The notes: generated from the letters alone by a model not told the origin. Shown: positions 26,438-39,820, counted from the stretch's first letter. The stretch: DNA of 64,000 nt from Massilia sp. UMI-21 (GCA_015277795.1 CP063848.1:1488001-1552000); one strand, 5' to 3'. Numbers and translations are program-made.

Positions 26438-29344
26438 TCAGAAGGTATAGCGTGCCCCCAGGGTAGCGAAGCGGCCGATCGCGCCGTAGTAGTCGAGCGG
26501 GTTGTACGACACCGCGCCATAGGTCAGCGGATCGAGCGGCGCCTTCTTGTCGAACAGGTTCTGGATCGAACCGAAGACCTCCCAGCGCTGCTGCGGCTTC
26601 CAGCGGAACACCAGGTCGACGGTCGTGAACGAGGCCAGTTCGCAATCGGTCGGTGCGTCGTTACCGTTGGCGAAATGGGTGGCGCAGCCGTCCGGATCGT
26701 CCTTGAAGAGCGTGTTGTCGATGGGGCCGCGGTAGTTCGCGTTGAGCGACACGCGCCAGTTGCTGCGTTCCCAGGTGGCGCGCAGGTTGAGCTTGTGGTC
26801 GGGCGTGCCGACGCAGTTGGTCACGTCGCAGTTGCCGTGGGTGCCGGCGTAGTCGCGCGTGGTGCCGTCCTGCTCGGTGCGCTCCCACTTGTCGAGGTAG
26901 GTGTACTTGGCGTCGAACACCAGGTTGCCATAGCCGCTCGGCAGCGCGAAGCTCTGGCGCGCGTCGAGGTCGATGCCGCGCACCTTGGTGCTGGCCGAGT
27001 TGACGTAGCGTGCCAGCACCGCGGTGATGGCGCCTGGATCGCCCGGGATGGTCGGCACCGCGGTGCTCGGGTCGCGGGACACGCTGCCGGCGGCGATGGC
27101 GGCGTCGATCTGCTCCTGGTTGATCTCGTTCTTGCGCTTGATCTGCCAGAAGTCGAGCGAAACGCTGGTGCGCGGCAGCGGATCCCAGATCAGGCCGACG
27201 TTCCAGCTCTTCGAGCGTTCCGGGCTGAGTGCCTGGTTGGGCGAGGTAATGATGGCGATCGAGGCCGGGTTGCAGGCGGCCGCGACGCCAAGCGCGCAAC
27301 GCAGCGGGTCGTCGGCGGTGGAGAAGGCGGCCAGGCCGCCGACGCCGTTCTCCGCGGGGCTGGGCGCGCGGAAGCCGCGTGCCCAGGTCGCGCGCAGGGC
27401 GAAGTTGCGCGCCGGCGTCCACTTGACGCCGGCCTTCGGCGTCCAGGCATCGCCGACGTCGGTGAAGTGGTCGTAGCGCATCGCGCCGGTCAGCTCGACG
27501 CCCTGCCACACCGGCGCCAGCACTTCGCCGTACAGCGCGGTCACGTTGCGCTGGCCGTCGTAGGCGGAATAGCCGAGGCCGATGATGTTGCCGCGCTCGG
27601 TGCCGGAGGTCGGCTCCAGTTCGGAGGACTCGTGGCGGAACTCGGCGCCGACCGCCACCCCGAGCGGCCCGCCGGGCAGCTTGCCGAACTCGCGCGTGGC
27701 CTTGAAGTCGATCTGCGCGATCTCGGTATGGGCGTCGTTGCTGATCGTCGGCGACAGCGCGGCGTACACCGCCGGCGAATTCAGGCCGGCATTCTCGGCG
27801 ATCCGCCAGACGGTGCCGACCGGCAGGGCGCGGTAGGCCGGGTTGTTGGCGATCGCCGCGGCGATATTGGCCGGGCTCGGATCGAGCAGGGCGAAGGTGG
27901 CGTCGCGCGCCAGGTAGCCGGTGCGCTCGTTGTCCACCTTGCTGCGCGAATACAGCAGCGAGCTGTCCCACTCCCAGTCGTAGCTGGTGCCCTTGATGCC
28001 GACCAGGGCGCGCGTGAAATAGGACTCGATGTCCGAGCGGCGCGGCCCGACGTCGGCCGCCAGGTAGCGCAGGCGTGCGGCGGTGCCGAAGTAGGGGTTG
28101 TCGGGATGGGTGGCGCCCAGTTGGACCCCGGCATTGCTGACCGGGCCTCCGGGGTAGCCGACCGAGGAGCTGATCGCGGACGGCGTGGCCGAGGACTGGG
28201 TCAGGTTGCTGTACAGGTTGAGCTCGGCATACGCCTCGAGGCCCGGACGCACCATGGCGGTGCCGCGCCCGAACAGGGACAGGTATTCGGTCTGGGGCTG
28301 GATCTGGCTGTACTGGAAGGCCGCGTCGATCAGGCAGCCGCCGCCGGGGTCGCCCTGCGGATGGTTGGTGAAGTTGCCGCAGGCGGCGTTCGGGAACTGG
28401 CGGGTGAAGCCGGCGCCGGCCAGGTTGCCGCGGTTGTAGTAGTCGAAGGTGGTCGGGTTGCGCACGTTGCCGTTGATCGCATTGCCGGACGCGTTGTTGC
28501 CGGTGATGGCGCCGGTGCCGCCCAGTGCTTCCTGGGCCGAGAAGCCCCATGGACGCAGGTCGGCCTTGCCGATATAGTCGCGGTTGCCGCGCTCGCGGTT
28601 GAAGATTTCGTCGGTCCGCTTGTATTCGAAGGTCAGCAGCATGTTGTAGCGGTCGGTGTCGATGTCGCCCTTGCCCCAGGTGAGCGCGGCGTTGTAGTGC
28701 TGGCCGTCGCCCCCCTCGGCGGTGCCGACCATGGCGCGCGCCGTTGTGCCCTGGAAGTCGCGCCGCAGGATGATGTTGACGACGCCGGCGATCGCATCGG
28801 AGCCATAGATGGCCGAGGCGCCGTCTTTCAGGATCTCGACCCGCTCGACCGCGTCGGTGGGAATGACGTTGAGGTCGGCAAATACCTTTTGACCGTCGTC
28901 GGCCAGGCCATACGGCGCCATGCGGCGGCCGTTGAGCAGCACCAGGGTCGAGGCGGTGCCGAGGCCGCGCAGCGAGATCCCGGAGGCGCCGGCGGCGAAG
29001 CCGCTGCCGAAGTTGACCGGCACCGAGCCCTGATTGTCGACGGCGAGCGTCTGCAGCAGTTCGGCGACGCTGTTCTTGCCGGAGCGTTCGATGTCGGCGC
29101 GGTTCACCGTCAGCACCGAGGAGGCGGTCTCGGCCTCGGCGCGGCGGATGTTCGAACCGGTGATTTCGACGCGTGCGACGGGTTTTGGCGCAACCTCCTG
29201 TGCCTTCAGCAGGGAGGGCGCCGCCATCAGCGTGACGCCGACCGACATACAGCTGACCGACATACAGCTGACCGACATAAGGCCGACGGCACCGCCGCCG
29301 GCGAAGATGCGCCGCAGGGCGCGCGAGAGCAGGGTTTCAGTCAT
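26438..29344 (-). CDS. TonB-dependent receptor
   Basis: 968 residues (ATG at 29344, CTGGAG 9 bases upstream). The signal region is unusually long (about 49 residues) because of an internal repeat, MSVSCMSVSCMSV, just before the cleavage region. Plug motifs: RVEITGSNIRRAEAETASSV, SVAELLQTL, LVLLNGRRMAPYGL, AVERVEILKDGASAIYGSDA and VVNIILRR. The barrel ends FATLGARYTF. Same paralogous group as the receptors at 12379 and 32850. It ends facing tldD. Confidence 0.9.
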   Translation of the reverse strand: MTETLLSRALRRIFAGGGAVGLMSVSCMSVSCMSVGVTLMAAPSLLKAQEVAPKPVARVEITGSNIRRAEAETASSVLTVNRADIERSGKNSVAELLQTLAVDNQGSVPVNFGSGFAAGASGISLRGLGTASTLVLLNGRRMAPYGLADDGQKVFADLNVIPTDAVERVEILKDGASAIYGSDAIAGVVNIILRRDFQGTTARAMVGTAEGGDGQHYNAALTWGKGDIDTDRYNMLLTFEYKRTDEIFNRERGNRDYIGKADLRPWGFSAQEALGGTGAITGNNASGNAINGNVRNPTTFDYYNRGNLAGAGFTRQFPNAACGNFTNHPQGDPGGGCLIDAAFQYSQIQPQTEYLSLFGRGTAMVRPGLEAYAELNLYSNLTQSSATPSAISSSVGYPGGPVSNAGVQLGATHPDNPYFGTAARLRYLAADVGPRRSDIESYFTRALVGIKGTSYDWEWDSSLLYSRSKVDNERTGYLARDATFALLDPSPANIAAAIANNPAYRALPVGTVWRIAENAGLNSPAVYAALSPTISNDAHTEIAQIDFKATREFGKLPGGPLGVAVGAEFRHESSELEPTSGTERGNIIGLGYSAYDGQRNVTALYGEVLAPVWQGVELTGAMRYDHFTDVGDAWTPKAGVKWTPARNFALRATWARGFRAPSPAENGVGGLAAFSTADDPLRCALGVAAACNPASIAIITSPNQALSPERSKSWNVGLIWDPLPRTSVSLDFWQIKRKNEINQEQIDAAIAAGSVSRDPSTAVPTIPGDPGAITAVLARYVNSASTKVRGIDLDARQSFALPSGYGNLVFDAKYTYLDKWERTEQDGTTRDYAGTHGNCDVTNCVGTPDHKLNLRATWERSNWRVSLNANYRGPIDNTLFKDDPDGCATHFANGNDAPTDCELASFTTVDLVFRWKPQQRWEVFGSIQNLFDKKAPLDPLTYGAVSYNPLDYYGAIGRFATLGARYTF
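29240..29279. repeat. 15-bp tandem repeat inside receptor signal sequence
   Basis: GACCGACATACAGCT occurs twice and then as a 10-bp partial copy. On the coding (minus) strand this encodes MSVSC twice plus MSV. In-frame copy-number change would alter signal-peptide length by five residues per unit. Confidence 0.85.
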
Positions 29345-29634
29345 GTCCGGACTCCAGTGATTGGGTTTGTTCCCGCTGCCCGCGTTTTATTGACGACAAT
29401 CAAATGCTTAAAAGACTTTTCTTGCGAGAACGCAATAAGAACGCGGAGCAGTCGGGGGCTCGTAGCAACTTTTGCATTGCTGGATGAACATCGACTGATC
29501 CCGGTCAAGGTGTGTGAAAAGGTAGGGAACAGCTGTGGGGTTCCCGCAACCGCTTGCCAAATCCTGTCGTGGCAACCCGCGTGGCAAGCATCGCGGACCG
29601 TGGACGGCATGCATTGGCGGGGCCTGAAAAAGGC

Positions 29635-29664
29635 TTGCCAACTGTTACACAATGGCGTTATAGT
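29635..29664 (+). promoter_or_regulatory. Candidate aroG promoter
   Basis: TTGCCA (29635-29640), an 18-bp spacer, then TATAGT (29659-29664). Predicted start near 29671, about 30 bases before the leader peptide. The -35 hexamer is one of four TTGCCA/TGGCAA words between 29554 and 29640, which may form operator sites. Confidence 0.6.
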
Positions 29665-29701
29665 CAAGCGAACAAGGTCTCCAGATCATTCCGGACTTCT
29701 C

Positions 29702-29770
29702 ATGCGCCAGCACGTTTTCTTTACCTGCTATTTTTACTTTAGCCATTCCAGCCCCTTGGCGGTGGAGTAG
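29702..29770 (+). CDS. Phe/Tyr-rich leader peptide of the aroG attenuator
   Basis: A 22-codon frame, ATG at 29702 to TAG at 29768-29770. Residues 6-13 read FFTCYFYF: four Phe and two Tyr in eight codons, followed by SHSSPLAVE. This enrichment just before a terminator and upstream of DAHP synthase is the hallmark of ribosome-mediated attenuation, as in the pheA and pheST leaders of enterics. The Shine-Dalgarno is weak (GGA about 8 bases before the ATG). Ribosome stalling at starved Phe/Tyr codons would leave 29757-29763 free. Confidence 0.75.
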   Translation: MRQHVFFTCYFYFSHSSPLAVE

Positions 29771-29847
29771 CGGCAGGTTCACGCGAGATTCAGGAACAGT
29801 CCGACGCAAATCCAGACAAACCGCCAGCGATGGCGGTTTTTTCTTTT
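29757..29847 (+). promoter_or_regulatory. Transcription attenuator of aroG (terminator and antiterminator)
   Basis: The terminator is AAACCGCCA (29818-29826), GCGA loop, TGGCGGTTT (29831-29839), then TTTTTTCTTTT. The same TGGCGGT word occurs earlier at 29757-29763, so it can pair with ACCGCCA (29820-29826) and block the terminator. That early word overlaps the end of the leader peptide. A ribosome reaching the stop codon would cover it and allow termination, while a ribosome stalled at the Phe/Tyr codons would leave it free. Confidence 0.75.
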
Positions 29848-29879
29848 CCAGCACAGCCAAACCCAACACGGAGTACAGC

Positions 29880-30938
29880 ATGCCTCGCACCGACGATTTA
29901 CGCATTCGCGAAATGAAGGAACTGACGCCGCCCGCGCACCTGATCCGCGAGTTCCCGGTCACCCCGGCGGCGGAGCAGACCGCAGCCAGCGCGCGCGTGG
30001 CGCTGCACCGCATCCTGCACGGCCAGGACGATCGCGTGATGGTGGTGGTCGGCCCGTGCTCGATCCACGATCCGAAGGCCGCGCTCGAGTATGCGCACCG
30101 CCTGGCGCCGCTGCGCCAGCGTTTTGCCGGCGAGCTCGAGATCGTGATGCGCGTGTACTTCGAGAAACCGCGCACCACGGTCGGCTGGAAAGGCATGATC
30201 AACGACCCGTACATGGACAACAGCTTCCGGATCAACGACGGCCTGCGCATGGCGCGCGAGCTGCTGCGCGACATCAATGCGCTGGGCCTGCCGGCCGGCA
30301 CCGAATTCCTGGACGTGATCAGCCCGCAGTACATCGCCGACCTGATCAGCTGGGGCGCGATCGGCGCCAGGACCACCGAATCGCAGGTGCACCGCGAGCT
30401 GGCATCCGGACTATCCTGTCCGGTCGGCTTCAAGAACGGTACCGACGGCAACATCAAGATCGCCGCCGACGCGATCAAGGCGGCCTCGCAGCCGCACCAC
30501 TTCCTGTCGGTGACCAAGGGCGGGCATTCGGCGATCGTGTCGACCGCCGGCAACGAGGACTGCCACATCATCCTGCGCGGCGGCAAGACGCCGAACTACG
30601 ACGCGGCCAGCGTGGAAGAAGCCTGCCGCCAGCTGGCGGCCAACGGCCTGGCCGGGCGCCTGATGATCGACGCCTCGCACGCCAACAGCAGCAAGAATCC
30701 GCAGAACCAGGTGCCGGTGTGCGCCGACATCGCCGCCCAGATCGCGGCCGGCGACGACCGTATCGTCGGGGTGATGATCGAATCGCACCTGGTGGGCGGG
30801 AGGCAGGACCTGGTGCCGGGCAAGGAGCTGACCTACGGCCAGTCGGTGACGGACGGCTGCATCGACTGGGAGACCAGCATCGGCGTGCTGGAAGGGCTGG
30901 CGCAGGCGGTCAAGCAGAGGCGGGTGCGGCCGGAATAA
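29880..30938 (+). CDS. aroG: 3-deoxy-7-phosphoheptulonate (DAHP) synthase, class I (AroG/AroF type)
   Basis: 352 residues. Family motifs in order: VMVVVGPCSIHDPKAALEYA, RVYFEKPRTTVGWKG, INDPYMDNSFRINDGL, GTEFLDVISPQY, WGAIGARTTESQ, GFKNGTDG, IILRGGKTPNY and LMIDASHANSSKNP. GPCSIHD supplies the metal-ligand Cys, and the Lys and Arg ligands of PEP and E4P are in the KPR and RTTES segments. It condenses PEP with erythrose-4-phosphate, the first step of aromatic amino-acid synthesis. The leader peptide suggests regulation by Phe and Tyr; which amino acid inhibits the enzyme itself is not decided here. Confidence 0.95.
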   Translation: MPRTDDLRIREMKELTPPAHLIREFPVTPAAEQTAASARVALHRILHGQDDRVMVVVGPCSIHDPKAALEYAHRLAPLRQRFAGELEIVMRVYFEKPRTTVGWKGMINDPYMDNSFRINDGLRMARELLRDINALGLPAGTEFLDVISPQYIADLISWGAIGARTTESQVHRELASGLSCPVGFKNGTDGNIKIAADAIKAASQPHHFLSVTKGGHSAIVSTAGNEDCHIILRGGKTPNYDAASVEEACRQLAANGLAGRLMIDASHANSSKNPQNQVPVCADIAAQIAAGDDRIVGVMIESHLVGGRQDLVPGKELTYGQSVTDGCIDWETSIGVLEGLAQAVKQRRVRPE

Positions 30939-30944
30939 GGTCCG

Positions 30945-30976
30945 AAAAAAAACGGCGCACCGGGGTGCGCCGTTTT
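30945..30976. terminator. Bidirectional terminator downstream of aroG
   Basis: A8 (30945-30952) overlaps a 12-bp stem AAAACGGCGCAC (30949-30960) / GTGCGCCGTTTT (30965-30976) with loop CGGG. It terminates aroG and, read on the minus strand with its T8 tail, would also suit the convergent receptor at 32850, from which the group IIC intron now separates it. Confidence 0.85.
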
Positions 30977-31384
30977 CACGTGGTGCGCCCAGCATGGGCG
31001 CACTCCTGCGGGTGAAAGTCCTGCCGCGAGCTGACCACAGTGAGCGAAGTGAAGCGCAACTGCATGAGGGTAACCGAGTGTGGGAAGGAAGCGTGGATCG
31101 TAAATCATGAGCCGAGGAACACGAATCGCATAGAAGGCGTTGCCGATCAGGGCGAGCGGGCCATGAACCGCAAAGCTCTTGTGGTCAAGGAGAGGTGGCG
31201 TAGATGCGGCGGTTGTGTGATGAAGGAGTGCGGCCCTTACCTGGGGACGCCCCGCCTTGTGCCTGAAAGGGCGACGAAAAAAAAATCGGAGCGGGGTCTC
31301 AGCAGAGGTCATAGTAGTTGGAGGTAGCGCTGGGAAGGCTCGACTCCGCCGACGAAGGACCGAACGAGTAGGAGTGAATCCGAT

Positions 31385-32752
31385 ATGTCGATGCAGAAGG
31401 CACAGCGTCAGATGCCTGCTAACGCGGGGCGGGAAGCCGTAGGGCAAGGTGAAGCCATGCTCGATGCTTTCAGCGACGAAGCGTTCTGCCCGCGGCATGC
31501 AACCGGAGGCACGGGGTCAGCGTTGCTGCAAGCGGCGCTGACGACAGAGAACCTGCGGCGGGCGTTCAAGCGTGTGCGTGCCAACAAGGGAGCGGCTGGC
31601 GTGGATGGACTGGACATTGACCAGACCTCGCGTCTGCTGGCAACCGAGTGGCCTCACATACGAGAACAACTGTTGGCAGGGACGTACCGGCCCAGTCCGG
31701 TACGTCGGGTGACGATTCCGAAGCCCGACGGTGGCGAGCGCGAGCTTGGCATCCCGACGGTGACGGATCGGCTGATCCAGCAAGCACTATTACAGGTGCT
31801 GCAACCGATCCTTGATCCCACTTTCAGCGAGCATAGCTACGGCTTCCGACCGGGCAGGCGTGCGCAGGATGCGGTATTAGCCGCTCAGGCATACGTCCAG
31901 TCCGGGCTGAGAATCGTGGTGGACGTGGACCTGTCGAAGTTCTTCGACCGGGTCAACCATGACATCCTGATCGACCGCTTGAAGAAACGCATCGACGACG
32001 CTGGAGTGATCCGGCTGGTCCGTGCCTATCTGAACAGCGGCATCATGGAGCATGGTGTAGTACAGGAACGGAACGAAGGAACGCCGCAAGGCGGTCCATT
32101 GAGTCCGCTGCTTGCCAACGTCATGCTCGATGAAGTGGACAAGGAACTGGAACGGCGCGGCCATCGCTTTGCGCGCTACGCCGACGACGCGAACGTCTAT
32201 GTTCGTAGCGTGCGTGCGGGCCAGCGGGTGATGAGGCTGCTGCGGCGCTGCTATGCCAGACTGCACCTCGTGGTCAACGAAGGCAAGAGCGCCGTGGCCA
32301 GCGTCTTTGGCCGCAAGTTCCTCGGCTACAGCCTGTGGGTGGGGCGTGGGGGCGAAGTCAAACGCAAGGTGGCGGAAAAGCCGTTGCAAGCGTTTAAACA
32401 ACGCATCAGGGAGCTAACCCGCCGATCTGGTGGACGTAGCATGCCGGATGTGGTGCAGGGACTTCGTTCCTATATGCTGGGTTGGAAAGGGTACTTCCAG
32501 TTGGCGCAAACCCCAAAGGTATGGCGCGGACTCGATGAATGGTTGCGGCACAGGCTGCGGGCTATCCAGCTCAAGCACTGGAAGCGCGGAAGCACCATGT
32601 ATCGGGAGCTCCTTAAACTTGGGGCTTGGCCGTCGGCAGCGAGGCACGTAGCGGCGAACAGCCGCCGCTGGTGGCACAACAGCGATAGGTTACTCAAAAC
32701 AGTGATGACTATCGGCTATTTCGACCGACTCGGTGTACCTCGCCTGTCTTGA
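31385..32752 (+). CDS. ltrA: Group II intron reverse transcriptase/maturase (class C, no endonuclease domain)
   Basis: 455 residues, AGGAG 10 bases before the ATG. Reverse-transcriptase blocks are all present: AFKRVRANKGAAGVDGL (60-76), IPKPDGGERELGIPT (111-125), SYGFRPGR (151-158), DVDLSKFFDRV (180-190), GTPQGGPLSPLL (232-243), the catalytic YADD (265-268) and KFLGY (311-315). The thumb/maturase X region has LGWKGYFQ (365-372) and RHRLRAIQLKHWKRG. There is no C-terminal HNH endonuclease, as in class C introns that use single-stranded or fork DNA. No frameshift or stop, so it may be active in splicing and retrohoming. Confidence 0.95.
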   Translation: MSMQKAQRQMPANAGREAVGQGEAMLDAFSDEAFCPRHATGGTGSALLQAALTTENLRRAFKRVRANKGAAGVDGLDIDQTSRLLATEWPHIREQLLAGTYRPSPVRRVTIPKPDGGERELGIPTVTDRLIQQALLQVLQPILDPTFSEHSYGFRPGRRAQDAVLAAQAYVQSGLRIVVDVDLSKFFDRVNHDILIDRLKKRIDDAGVIRLVRAYLNSGIMEHGVVQERNEGTPQGGPLSPLLANVMLDEVDKELERRGHRFARYADDANVYVRSVRAGQRVMRLLRRCYARLHLVVNEGKSAVASVFGRKFLGYSLWVGRGGEVKRKVAEKPLQAFKQRIRELTRRSGGRSMPDVVQGLRSYMLGWKGYFQLAQTPKVWRGLDEWLRHRLRAIQLKHWKRGSTMYRELLKLGAWPSAARHVAANSRRWWHNSDRLLKTVMTIGYFDRLGVPRLS

Positions 32753-32763
32753 CCTCAACTACT

Positions 32764-32831
32764 CGAACCGCCCGGTGCGGACCCGCATGCCGGGTGGTGT
32801 GGCAGGGGAGCGGCCCTCAGGGCCGTCCCCT
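32764..32831 (+). ncRNA. Domains V and VI of the group IIC intron ribozyme
   Basis: Domain V: GAACCGCCCGG (from 32765), a CGGACCCG apical part and CCGGGTGGTGTGG (to about 32802), a conserved catalytic hairpin. Domain VI: GGGGAGCGGCCC / GGGCCGTCCCC with a TCA loop, carrying unpaired A residues as branch-point candidates. Confidence 0.75.
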
Positions 32832-32849
32832 ATGCCGATTGTCGCCGGA

Positions 32850-35780
<2,931 letters not shown>

Positions 35781-36119
35781 GTGAGCTTCCCGGATAGGCT
35801 CCGCAACCCATTTTTCTGACCTCGGCCACGGAGAGGTTTTGATGACATTGCCGTAGGTGTAAAACCGGCATCTTTTCCTGCGTGGCAATAAAAACATTGG
35901 CGTACGTACATTGTCAATTGATTCGTATGTACAAGTGAAAAAAACAACTATGTGATGAAAGTCTTTACAAGGAGAACATTTGGAGTTATGGCCGGGAAAT
36001 AAAAAGGAATGGGAGCGGGGCAGCATGGAAGGCTGCCAACCCGGCAGAATATGCGCTATCGTTACGCCCTTCGGCCCGCTGTCTTTCCCGGCTGCGGACA
36101 GCCGCTCAATAGGAGTTCC
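35781..36119. promoter_or_regulatory. Divergent control region, receptor versus ABC operon
   Basis: About 340 bases, AT-rich in the middle. On the minus strand TTGACA (35912-35917) lies inside a dyad GTACAT-N15-ATGTAC (35906-35932), with a loose -10 (TTTATT) 19 bases on. On the plus strand TTTACA (35964-35969), 17 bp, TATGGC is a weak candidate for the ABC operon. AGGAG at 36111-36115 is the RBS of the first permease. No coding sequence supported. Confidence 0.4.
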
Positions 36120-37058
36120 ATGCTTCGCTTTATCGTCCGCCGGCTATGGCAGATGTTGCCGACCATGCTAGGCGTGGTGGTGCTGGTGTTCGTGCTGTTC
36201 AACTGGGTGGGCGGGGACCCGGCGTACCTGTTGGCCGGCAAGATGGCCGATACCGCGGCCATCGAGAACATCCGCCGCCAGCTCGGCACCGATCAGCCCT
36301 GGCCAAGCCAGCTGTGGATCTTCATCCGGCAGATCCTGACTTTCGATTTCGGCAATGCCTGGAGCACGGGCGAGCCGGTCTCGCACATCCTGGCCAGCCG
36401 CCTTGGACCTTCCTTGACCGTGCTGGTGCCGCTGACCATCCTGGAAACCGTGCTGGGCATCGCCCTGGCCCTGGCGATCGCGTTCGTGCGCGGTTCGCTG
36501 ACCGATCGCGCAGTGATGCTCGCCTGCACGGTCGGGATGTCGATCTCGATCCTGGTCTACATCATCGTGTTCCAGTACGTGTTCGCCTACAAGCTGGGAT
36601 GGTTCCCGGTGCAGGGCTGGGGCGACAGCCTGGGCGAAAACCTGCTGCGCTACGCACTGCTGCCCATCATCATCGGTCTGGCCGTCTCGATCGCGCCGAC
36701 CTTGCGCCTGTATCGTAGTTTCGTGCTCGATGAAGTGAGCCAGGACTATGTGCGCACCGCGCGCGCCAAGGGCTTGAGCGAGCGCCGCGTGGTCTGGGTG
36801 CACGTGCTGCGCAATGCCGCGATCCCGATCATCACCCACGTCATGGCCAACCTGCCGGCGCTCCTGATCGGCGCCTTCCTGCTCGAGCGCTTCTTCGGCA
36901 TCCCGGGCATCGGGCGCGAAGTCATCCTGGCCGTCGAGCGCAGCGACTTCCCGGTGATCAAGGCGATCACGGTCTACGTGGCCGCCGCGACCATGGTGTT
37001 CAACCTGCTGGCCGACCTGCTGTACCGGGCGGTGGATCCGCGGGTGCAACTGACATGA
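36120..37058 (+). CDS. Peptide/nickel-type ABC transporter permease (DppB/YejB-like)
   Basis: 312 residues from the ATG at 36120 (AGGAG 5 bases upstream). N-terminal MLRFIVRRLWQMLPTMLGVVVLVFVL is the first membrane helix of the OppB/DppB family. About five more helices follow, plus the EAA cytoplasmic loop (DYVRTARAKGLSERRVVWVHVLRNAAIPI) that docks on the ATPase. FGIPGIGREVILAVERSDFPVI is also typical. The stop overlaps the next start (ATGA). The pair with the next gene forms the inner-membrane channel. Confidence 0.93.
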   Translation: MLRFIVRRLWQMLPTMLGVVVLVFVLFNWVGGDPAYLLAGKMADTAAIENIRRQLGTDQPWPSQLWIFIRQILTFDFGNAWSTGEPVSHILASRLGPSLTVLVPLTILETVLGIALALAIAFVRGSLTDRAVMLACTVGMSISILVYIIVFQYVFAYKLGWFPVQGWGDSLGENLLRYALLPIIIGLAVSIAPTLRLYRSFVLDEVSQDYVRTARAKGLSERRVVWVHVLRNAAIPIITHVMANLPALLIGAFLLERFFGIPGIGREVILAVERSDFPVIKAITVYVAAATMVFNLLADLLYRAVDPRVQLT

Positions 37059-38073
37059 CAGGTGAAACGACAATGCGGCTGCAATCGCCGGGCCTGTGGA
37101 CGCTGGCCTGGCGCCGCCTGCGCGCCGACCGCGTCGCCATGGCCGCGCTGGCGGTGCTGGCCGGCTTCCTCCTGACCGTGGCGCTCTCCAGCGCCGGCTT
37201 GATCGCCGCCGACTGGGAAGAAGAGGTGGCGGTGAACTACGCGCCGCCGTCCTTCGTCGGGGCCGATGCGGGCACGCGCGCGCTGGCCGCGGCCCAGTTG
37301 CCGCGCGCGACGCCGCCGAATGCCTTCGACCCGCTGGCCGCCGAACTGGCCGAACTCAAGGCGACGCTGGCGGCCAGCGGGCCGCCGGTGGCCAAAGCGA
37401 CCACGCTGCCCTTCGGGGCCGACAAATGGGGGCACGACATCATCAAGAAAACCATCAAGGGCGGCGAGACGTCGATCGTGGTGGGCCTGGTGGCGGCCTT
37501 CGTCGCGGTGGCGCTGGGCACCCTGTTCGGAGCGCTGTCGGGCTTCTACGGCGGTGTCGTCGACGACCTCTTCAACTGGTTCTACAGCATCTTCACCTCG
37601 ATTCCGTCGATCCTGATGATCCTGACCGTGGCCGCGGTGCTGCAGCAGAAGGGCGTGGCGACCATCGTGCTGATCCTCGGCCTGACCGGGTGGACCGGGC
37701 CGTACCGCCTGATGCGCGCCGAGTACATCAAGCACAAGGCGCGCGAATACGTGATGGCGGCCGACGCTATCGGCGCATCGGGCTGGGCGCGCATGTTCGG
37801 CCACATCCTGCCCAACGTCTCGCACGTGGCCCTGGTGCAGATGTCGATCCTGGTGGTCGGCTTCATCAAGGCCGAGGTGATCCTGTCCTTCCTGGGCTTC
37901 GGCGTGCCGGTCGGCGTGGTGTCCTGGGGCAGCATGCTGAACGAGGCGCAGAATGAACTCATCCTCGGCAAATGGTGGCAACTGGCCGCCGCCGCCAGCG
38001 CCATGGCGCTGCTGGTGACGGCCTTTTCGCTGTTCGCGGACGCCCTGCGCGACGCCCTGGACCCGAAGCTCAA

Positions 38074-38077
<4 letters not shown>
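37055..38077 (+). CDS. Peptide/nickel-type ABC transporter permease (DppC/YejE-like)
   Basis: 340 residues. One N-terminal helix ([21 protein letters not shown]) is followed by an unusually long periplasmic insert (about 50-125, Ala/Pro-rich), then the BPD_transp_1 helices. The EAA loop is [27 protein letters not shown]. The [10 protein letters not shown] segment before the core is typical of OppC/YejE. It overlaps the previous gene by 4 bp and the next one by 4 bp, so the three genes are one operon. Confidence 0.92.
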
Positions 38078-39765
<1,688 letters not shown>

Positions 39766-39820
39766 GGAAAACAACAGCCGGCCGACGGCGGCGCCAGGCA
39801 AAGTGGGCTACACTACGGCG

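Larger units (their letters stand above)
30983..32839 (+). mobile_element. Group IIC intron, apparently full length
   Basis: The 5' end GTGCGCCCAGC at 30983 matches the bacterial group II consensus GUGYG. The ribozyme domains carry words I recognise from group IIC introns such as that of Oceanobacillus iheyensis: GGGTGAAAGTCC (about 31010), GAGGAACACGAA (31114-31125), AGCAGAGGTCATAGTA (31301-31316) and GAAGGACCGAACGAG (near 31355). Domain V is at about 32764-32800 and domain VI at 32803-32831. The 3' end is placed after CTATGCCGAT at 32839, by analogy with the usual CCCGAY-type ends. The internal gene encodes the maturase. It sits 6 bp after the stem of an intrinsic terminator, the known target preference of class C introns. 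Confidence 0.88.

Noticed and set aside
29200..29344. Cys residues in the receptor signal sequence as a lipobox
   Set aside because: The MSVSC repeats lack the L-A/S-G/A-C pattern and lie in the hydrophobic core. Simple signal peptidase I cleavage is more likely.
35980..36171. 63-codon frame from TTG with AAGGAG in front
   Set aside because: Overlaps the start of the permease gene, has no recognisable features, and the permease has its own good RBS.
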